Positions 57,740 to 64,000 of a stretch of 64,000 bases of DNA are shown here, piece after piece. Source of the stretch: Diogma glabrata (Eukaryota; Arthropoda; Insecta; Diptera; Cylindrotomidae); assembly GCA_963693315.1 (NCBI GenBank), contig OY856187.1, forward strand, positions 426,987,748 through 427,051,747, given 5' to 3'. Position numbers and translations under genes: made by a program. The notes under the pieces were generated by a model. It made no database searches. It was given only the letters and a program-made list of their open reading frames with translations, and was not told the DNA's origin. Each line of letters begins with the position of its first letter. The stretch's first letter is position 1.

Positions 57740-57999
57740 TTTGAGGGGGTGAGATGGGGAAGGGCGAAAAAAATTTGTTTTGATTAAAACGAGTGGAGTG
57801 TCATATGAAAGAAGACTTAATTTAAGGAACATTGTTATTTTTTTTAGAATTTTTTAGTGCACTGTTTTTGAATTATCATCAAAAACGTGCAACTGAAAGT
57901 TGATTACCCCCCTACGTTTCGACGTTGCCCTACAGAAAAATTTCAAAAACTCACAGAGATAGAAAATTTGATGAGCTTAAACTACAGTGTCACATAATT
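57740..57999 (+). repeat. Family D repeat unit
   Basis: GAGTGGAGTGTCATATGAAAG, TTTAGAATTTTTTAGTGCAC and CCCTACGTTTCGACG match the family. The unit is cut at AATT (57,996-57,999) by the rRNA-carrying element. Confidence 0.8.
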
Positions 58000-58314
58000 G
58001 AATCGGTCATTTCAAAAACCTCATATATCACTCAATTAGAATTTTTCAGAAATCAATAAAAACTGTTTCATACACAAACAAATGACTTTTAAAGGACTTT
58101 TTTATGTTTAATTTAGCATTTGAGTGGTAAAAAATTAAAATAGCGAATAAGCTTTACTTTGCTTTAAGCTTTAGTTTATTAATAGAAATAATGAAAAAAA
58201 CCTGAAAAACAGTTCTTGACTTATGTTGTTTTAGCGAGAAATAGGGTTAGTGGAATAAAATTTAACCAAAACAATTGTAGTAATCATATTTTTATTGCTT
58301 ATTAATGAGAATTA

Positions 58315-58535
58315 AGCCGCAATTAGACTATTGCAGAACTCTGCAATATTTCTGCAATGGTAGTGTGTAAAATATTCATTGTAGAAAAGTTTGGGAATGA
58401 ACTCATTGCAAAACATTGCAATGACTGATTGCAATGTTTTGCAATGAGTTCATTGCTAAACTTTTCTGCAATGAATATTTTACACACTACCATTGCACAA
58501 CTATTGCAGAGTTCTGCAATTGTCTAATTGCGGCT
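58315..58535. mobile_element. 221-bp palindromic MITE, TTA target duplication
   Basis: AGCCGCAATTAGAC begins one arm and its complement ends the other. Long stretches of the two arms pair (TTGCAGAACTCTGCAAT, ATTTTACACACTACCATTGC). TTA flanks it at 58,312-58,314 and 58,536-58,538. Compared with the uninterrupted copy near 29,467, the insertion is exact. A TTA duplication is typical of PIF/Harbinger-type elements. Confidence 0.9.
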
Positions 58536-58701
58536 TTACACTTAAAAATAATCTTATTAAGATTTTACATGTATTAATTTGTCATGCTTTAATATCTTTA
58601 TGGTACATAGTCATATTCTCCATCATTTTTAATTATTCATAGAGTTATTTCATATATAATACGAATAGGATAAAGTTAATTCATATATAATAGTATAATA
58701 C

Positions 58702-59375
58702 TGTTACGAGTACAGAAAAATCTAGACGATTATAGAAAGATCTAAACGATTACGGTCACTTCCAGGAAAATAAAAACAACAAAACACAACAGAAAGTGAA
58801 TGAAATGAATAATGTTGTTGTACATATTCTTAGAATTAAGGTCTATTTGTTTTATGATTTTATGAATCAAATCAACGTAACGTAAAATAATCGAATATTC
58901 TAATATTTTCTCAAGGTTTCTAAAAAGTGACCTAGAAATTTCTAGAGATTAAGCAGAATGTATATAAGGAAATTGTTTCTTGTAGTTTTGAATTAGTTTT
59001 ATTTTAAACCTGCGATTGTGAAGTTAAAATTATAAAAGTGATCTTTAAATTAGTTTTGTGTAAAGTTATAAGTGTAATAAAGTTATAAGTGTTATTAAAT
59101 AGAAATATTTTGTGTATTATTTTAACGTTGTTATTACTGGAAATTTCTACAATAAACCGTTGGAGTTTCTGGAGCTGATGAAAGAATATTCTAGTTAGGA
59201 ATATTGTTTGCTGTATTGTTTTCCTGTTGTTGTGAAACAGTTAAGGTGTTGAATACTTAATAAAACCTGGTGTTTGTGCTTACTAATCAGTGATCGAACT
59301 CAGGAAGAGATTGGGAATTACGTTTATCGAATTGAGAGTAAGGCCAATTCGAAGTAAGGTTGGAAAAACGTAACA
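58702..59375 (+). repeat. 674-bp solo LTR with ATAC target duplication
   Basis: It starts TGTTACGAGT and ends CGTAACA, with ATAC on both sides (58,698-58,701 and 59,376-59,379). A TATA-like TGTATATAAGG lies near 58,968 and AATAAA near 59,080. The uninterrupted site exists at about 29,360 in the related copy, which proves the boundaries. It does not match the gypsy LTR at 5.5 kb. A 4-bp duplication fits a Ty3/gypsy-type element that recombined out. Strand is taken from the TATA-AATAAA order. Confidence 0.88.
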
Positions 59376-59424
59376 ATACGTATATAATTCATAAATAATA
59401 CAAATCCTCGGAAACAAGTCTCAA

Positions 59425-59890
59425 GGGACGAGTCTCAAGGGATCGCAGTAAGACAGCTGCTCTACACTTTACAACGCATCCACCGATAATAATGTCGTTT
59501 GCAATTGATTCTGGGTTCTTACAGTATCAATACTAAAGATTTGTATAATTCTGATCTTTGGCAAAACTATGAACATTTAAATAGATCAACTCTAAACCAA
59601 AATATATACACATTAGCTTAAATTAAACCAAAAGTATCGAATAATAAGTAAATTACTCTTTTAGAATATGGTTTTTGCTTAACAGATTGTTAAAACCCCA
59701 TTTCAATTTTCGCAGACTAGCTTGGATATGACATTAGAGGCGTTCAGACATAATCCAACGATCGTTCATCCACTATTCTCTCGAATAAGTATTGAACCAT
59801 GGGTCCATACCTGCGATTCCTCTTGTACTACGCAGGATTGCAGAAATACTATCGCTATCGACTTACGTGGTTTTTGCCCAAAATACGCAT
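59425..59890 (-). pseudogene. 28S rRNA 3'-end fragment inside a transposon
   Basis: On the minus strand the sequence contains AGTACAAGAGGAATCGCAGG, a diverged sarcin-ricin loop region. Further on are GGATTATGTCTGAACGCCTC and GATGCGTTGTAAAGTGTAGA, which resemble the last few hundred bases of insect 28S rRNA. The AT-rich part between about 59,520 and 59,700 could be an expansion segment. It cannot be a working rRNA because only the 3' end is present. The strong part is 59,700-59,890; the rest is from memory of the family. Confidence 0.72.
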
Positions 59891-59975
59891 CTCCCTTTAA
59901 GGAACCATTTTCAGCAAAAAAATCATGTTGGAAAAAAATGTGTCTTAAGAGGGCTTGAGATTCTGAGGGGTTGAG

Positions 59976-60070
59976 AATCAGGAAGGGTGAAAAATGCTTT
60001 TTGACCCAAATTAAAGAGACGTCATATGAAAGAGCACCTTAAATAAGAAATGCTGCAATTTGTAACGATT
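59976..60070 (+). repeat. Family D repeat fragment
   Basis: GGAAGGGTGAAAAATGCTTT and GACGTCATATGAAAGAGCAC match the start of the family D unit. It may be the right half of the unit cut at 57,999. Confidence 0.7.
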
Positions 60071-62734
60071 AGCAGTGCAACCTAGACCCCAAGATGAGAG
60101 AAGAAATTGCACATGCTAATGCTAGAGAATTATCACTCTGACTGAACTCCAAAATCGCTCAAACGACTTCGCTCAGTCATTTGGGGCCGTGGGGTTGTTT
60201 GGCAGTCAGAGCGTCCTAGTTGGAGAGCAATACAAAAATTAACCTAAGAAGAGAAGATAGACCACCAGCTCTACCTACCTGAAAATCCTGTGATCCACGT
60301 TCTCAAACAAATAATAATTTTATTGTCTAAGGAGAATTAGTAGTGAACTAGTGTTTAAATAAAATTTATTTATCCAAGGGTGCATTCCAAACCAAAACCT
60401 ATTCGAAACCTGTCTGTGGGGTCTTACTTATTTGATTAAGTAGCCTAAAGAGGTGACTTATTTTAAATTTTCTTTTTTTTTTCACCGAAAAATCTTGTTT
60501 GTTTACAAAATGATTTTAAGCAATAAAACTTCTAAATATTAATGCAATAGTTTAAAATGAAAAGAATAGTTTTGAAAACTCTTTGATTGACCCAATCAAA
60601 TAAATCGTTTTAATTAAATTTATTTTCGAATTTACTGTTGTATACTCTCAAAATAAGTATGCCAAATCATTTCGAATTGCTTTTAAATACTTATTTAAAA
60701 TAGCGGTGAATAAGCTAGTCTACACAAACAAGCCTCAACCAAGTCGTCGTTCAGAATACCGCCTTAATCAAAATTTATAAAACTCGTTAAACCTATCGTA
60801 AAATTTATTTAATTCAAACTCACCCGATCCTCCGATGATACTCCTCAATGTTAGTGTAATGCCTTTTATCCAACATTAGTTATGTAATACCTATAATCCA
60901 AAATTACACAACCCACCACCGATATGACGCATGCCATCCGACATCATTTGGATTCAATAAATCAATAGTGATATCTGCCTTGCAAAGCAACATAAATTGT
61001 TAGTAAAGTGTAAAGTCAAGTTTATTTAAATCGTCGTCAAGAAGTTTAAATGTAAAAATAGCCCAAATTCATTTTGTTTTATTTGTGGAAGTTACATAAT
61101 ACATACTGCTAAAAGAATCACCCCATTCATAAGAACTGACTATCTTCATTGCTAACTGATATTTTAAAACTCCTAAAATAAATCCGAGGTGGGATGAGCT
61201 AGATCATGTCAAAAAACTTCACAAAAAAAATCTCAATTTCGAGAAAAATCATATGCAAATAAAATACAACTTTTGTCAGAAAAAGACATTTCATAATCAA
61301 CTAACTGATATTTTCCAACTCCTAAAATAAGTCTTAGATGGGAGAAGCTAGATTTACTTCGAAAACAACTGATATATAAATCAATTATGTTGCAGAATTT
61401 AAATTATTCTTATAGTTAAATTTTTTTTCCAAATTTTGAGTTTTGACTTTCTTTGGGAAAACTTGAATAACTTGGTGCAAACTGCACCAATATTCGTATC
61501 TTTTATCTTGAAGGAAAGAAAATTGAAGCTACTATAGGCTCCAAGAAATTAAAAAAAATTACTGTCTTTATTTGCTCAAAAGTTATGGTGTTGAAAATGG
61601 AAAATTTAAAAAAAACGTGAATTTTTCGTGTTTTTTCAACTTTTTTCGACTGTAACTTCCAGAATTCTTAATTGATTTTTACAAAATATAGCTCAAAATG
61701 TTTTTTGACGTGTTTACTATGAACTTGTTTCATTAATATATTTAATTTGTGTGTTTTGTAAAATACGAGACCCCAAAACCGAAACAACATTTTTGATCAC
61801 CGAAAAAATTGGTTTTTCGTGAATATCTTCAAAACAAGAGCTAACCCCAAAAAATTAATATGATATTCATGTTCAGGAGGTCCCAAATCCATAAGGAAAA
61901 ATGGGTTTTATTCAGGGATACAAAAAAAGTTCAAAATTTGTAAACTAGTGTAATTTTATATATTTACTAAAAATAGATGGGTACTGTTTTCTGTTTTTAT
62001 CCTTACGTTAAAAAAGACAAATTTTCTTAAAGTATGTTAAAGACAATTAATCAACAGAACAGAATCTTTAATGGTTTTTATTTTTTACTGGTTATATAGG
62101 AGATTCATTTCAAAAAAATTATATGTAGCTGCTTTAAGGTTACATATTTACAATCGAAAATTGATTGTGAATGTATAAACAGTATTTTTAATATTACTGT
62201 CAAATTAAGTTAAGAATGAAGGTTGGTCAAAGATACATGATTATGATCAAAAATTTATGTGTTCTAGATTAACATAAGAATATTATACCAAACAAGGTTG
62301 TTGTGATCTTTCTTTGTGTGTGGGATAATAAACTCATCTTTTTGTATTAAAATAAATCGCAAGGTAGTTTTTTAAAATGAATTCAACAACGTGTCGCAAT
62401 AATTAATCAATCTTCGATGTTATTACAATAAAAACAATTTACATATCTATTATACTCAATTATATTGTTTGTATTCTAGGTGTATTTGTCTGTATTTATG
62501 TAAACAATATAGATCATATTCTGAATGTTTTAAATTTGGCACTGCTATTTGATATTATTAGGCGAAACATTAGATTCTTGCAATAACACTTATACTTTAC
62601 CAGTGATGGTGAAAATTTCTGAGCTAGCATGTCATAAAATTCGTTTTCTTATATAATAATTTGATCTGAGGAGTAAATTTACGGTGACCAATGGCGAGAA
62701 GCGGCATTCGGATCTCCGATTTGGCCAATTCATA
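60071..62734. other. AT-rich stretch with a small tandem duplication
   Basis: No gene was recognised. A short inverted repeat with CTCTGACTG/CAGTCAGAG lies near 60,137-60,210. Words such as AACTGATATTTT and AACTCCTAAAATAA occur at about 61,157 and again at 61,300, about 143 bp apart, marking an old duplication. The remainder is low-complexity AT-rich DNA. Confidence 0.5.
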
Positions 62735-64000
62735 CGTTTGGTTTGATTGTAGTTAATTTGAAAACCAACATTTCTAGCACCACCCTCAAGCGACTTGAAA
62801 GTCTCACTCATAACAGCTTCACTTTGGCCGAGGATGACAACATCATCAGCGTACGCGATCATCTGTACTGAGTTTATTGACAAGATATTGTAGTTAGTCG
62901 GTAGTTTTTTTGACGGCACACATATTCCAAGGCCAGATTGAAGAGTATAGGAGAGATAGCATCACCTTGTTTTAACCCGGAGTCGACTTTAAAAAACTTA
63001 GATAATTCGTTCTCTACTCGGACACAGCATTGAGAGTTCTCTACCGTCGTTTTGCATAGTGAAACCAGTTTACCAGGGATTCCCATTGACACCAGAGCAG
63101 ACAATAGAGTCTCTCGTTCGAGAGAGTCGTAGGCCTGCCTGAAATCAATGAAGAGTTGGTGCACAAGTACGTTGAACTCCCGGTACTTTTCCAAAATCAT
63201 CTTTATCGAGAGAAGTGCATCGGCGGCACCTCGGCTTTGCCGGAAATCATACTGATATTCTCCAAACAATTGTTCAGCAAAAGGATTGATTTTGGCTAGC
63301 AAAATGTATAAAAAGATCTTATACTCTGTGCAGAGGAGTGCGATTCCTCTGTAGTTTGCACATTGTACGCGATTACCTCTTTTATGGATTGGTATCAGTA
63401 TAGCTGAGTTCCTGTTCTGTGCCACGGTTTCCGTCCACCAAATCATTTGAACAAGTTCAAATAATCTTAAAGATATAGTTTTACGACCATGTACAATCAT
63501 TTCGGATGTGATATCGTTCAGTTATTCAGTTTTAATTTTGACAGCGCCCCTTTGAATTTCTCTTTGGTTGGTTTTTCTTGGACGAATAAGCTTTGCTTGT
63601 CGCCCGACTTGTTGCTGGTCACGTAAGTTTAGAAGACTCTCAAAATAAGCGGCCGAAGTATCTAAAATATTTTTAAGGTTTACTTGTAGCTCCCGATCTT
63701 CGTTCTGAAAAGCATTCGATCTAGTATGAGGGCCCTTCTTTAAGGTTTTAGCCTGTTGAAAGATGTTACGCAATTGATGTTCTTTCAATCTCTTCACACT
63801 GTCTCTTCCACCATTCTCTTTTCGTTCGTCTACATAGCTTTATATAACGGTTTGTCTTGCCAGTTTATAGTTCTCCTTCGTGGACCTGGAATTGCGTCCT
63901 TGTAGACATTGCTGATAGCAATTTCTTTTGTATTGAATAGCGTCAAGACATGCTTGATCCATCCATAGCTTCTGGGAGTGGTTTTGTGGTCGTCCATGTA
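62735..64000 (-). pseudogene. RTE-like LINE, second copy, runs off the window
   Basis: The minus strand encodes the same family as 53-56 kb. It has NRNSAILIPIHKRGNRVQCA, NYRGIALLCTEYKIFL, HQLFIDFRQAYDSLERETLL, KQGDAISPILFNLALEYVCR and QMIAYADDVVILGQSEAVMS. Here the DFRQAYDS motif is intact. The reading frame shifts between pieces. The element's 3' end is missing: identity to the sister copy stops near 62,735, in the middle of RT, which is unusual because LINEs are normally truncated at the 5' end. Its 5' part lies beyond the window. Confidence 0.85.

Larger units (their letters stand above)
58000..59975 (-). mobile_element. TIR element carrying 28S rRNA sequence, long copy with two insertions
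   Basis: The left end GAATCGGTCATTTCAAAAAC matches the 29.2 kb copy in reverse orientation, after AATT. The right end is diverged or partly deleted (CTTAAGAGGGCTTGAGATTC). The element is interrupted by a 221-bp MITE and a 674-bp solo LTR. Without these it is about 1.07 kb, against 611 bp at 29.2 kb. The extra length is mostly rRNA-derived sequence. Confidence 0.8.

Overview
This window is AT-rich eukaryotic DNA, and almost everything recognisable in it is transposable elements and simple repeats. The mix is typical of an arthropod, most likely an insect: a Ty3/gypsy element, LINEs of the CR1/Jockey-like, I/LOA-like and RTE-like groups, a Penelope-like element, hAT and other DNA transposons, many palindromic MITEs and long TA microsatellites. 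No species can be named from the sequence. I see no host protein gene, tRNA gene or CRISPR array.

Layout. From 1 to about 5.85 kb is a Ty3/gypsy retrotransposon with open gag and pol frames; its 5' LTR lies outside the window. From 6.4 to 9.6 kb is a cluster of six (TA)n arrays mixed with a tandem duplication, a 763-bp foldback element and two LINE 3' ends. Between 10 and 11.3 kb are scraps (a Helitron helicase fragment, LINE tails). An I/LOA-like LINE with RT and RNase H lies reversed at 11.46-14.8 kb. A LINE ORF1 (PHD-like finger, coiled coil, C-terminal domain) spans 15.7-19.6 kb, split by a 107-bp palindromic MITE and a 2,865-bp DNA transposon. Nothing recognisable lies at 19.6-23.4 kb.

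The core of the window is a nest. A CR1/Jockey-like LINE starting near 27.17 kb and ending near 41.0 kb is split by a 5,264-bp CACTG-ended element with a TA target duplication (28,621-33,884) and by a 6,080-bp long-TIR transposon (34,533-40,612). The second is itself split by an RTE-like LINE (35,530-37,690). At both LINE junctions, taking out the insert and one target-site copy puts the LINE codons back in frame. The long-TIR transposon is the same family as the one at 16-19 kb. It has about 600-bp terminal inverted repeats, 3-4 bp target duplications, a short-intron gene and a DDE-like protein I cannot place in a superfamily.

From 41 to 53 kb are hairpin elements with GC-rich tips, tandem duplications, a decayed hAT transposase, a 200-N assembly gap and a 405-bp palindrome carrying a hammerhead-ribozyme-like motif in each arm. 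A third such motif follows a Penelope GIY-YIG fragment at 26.1 kb. An RTE-like LINE occupies 53.1-56.3 kb and a sister copy runs off the window end from 62.7 kb. Between them, a DNA element carrying a piece of the 3' end of 28S rRNA (58.0-59.98 kb; second, shorter copy at 29.2-29.8 kb) has itself received a 221-bp MITE and a 674-bp solo LTR.

The genes do not work together as a pathway. Apart from the gypsy gag/pol, every protein region seen carries stops, frameshifts or insertions. The most unusual items are the hammerhead palindrome, the rRNA-carrying element, the unclassified long-TIR transposon with an ORF in its arms, and the hairpin family whose stems differ between members.
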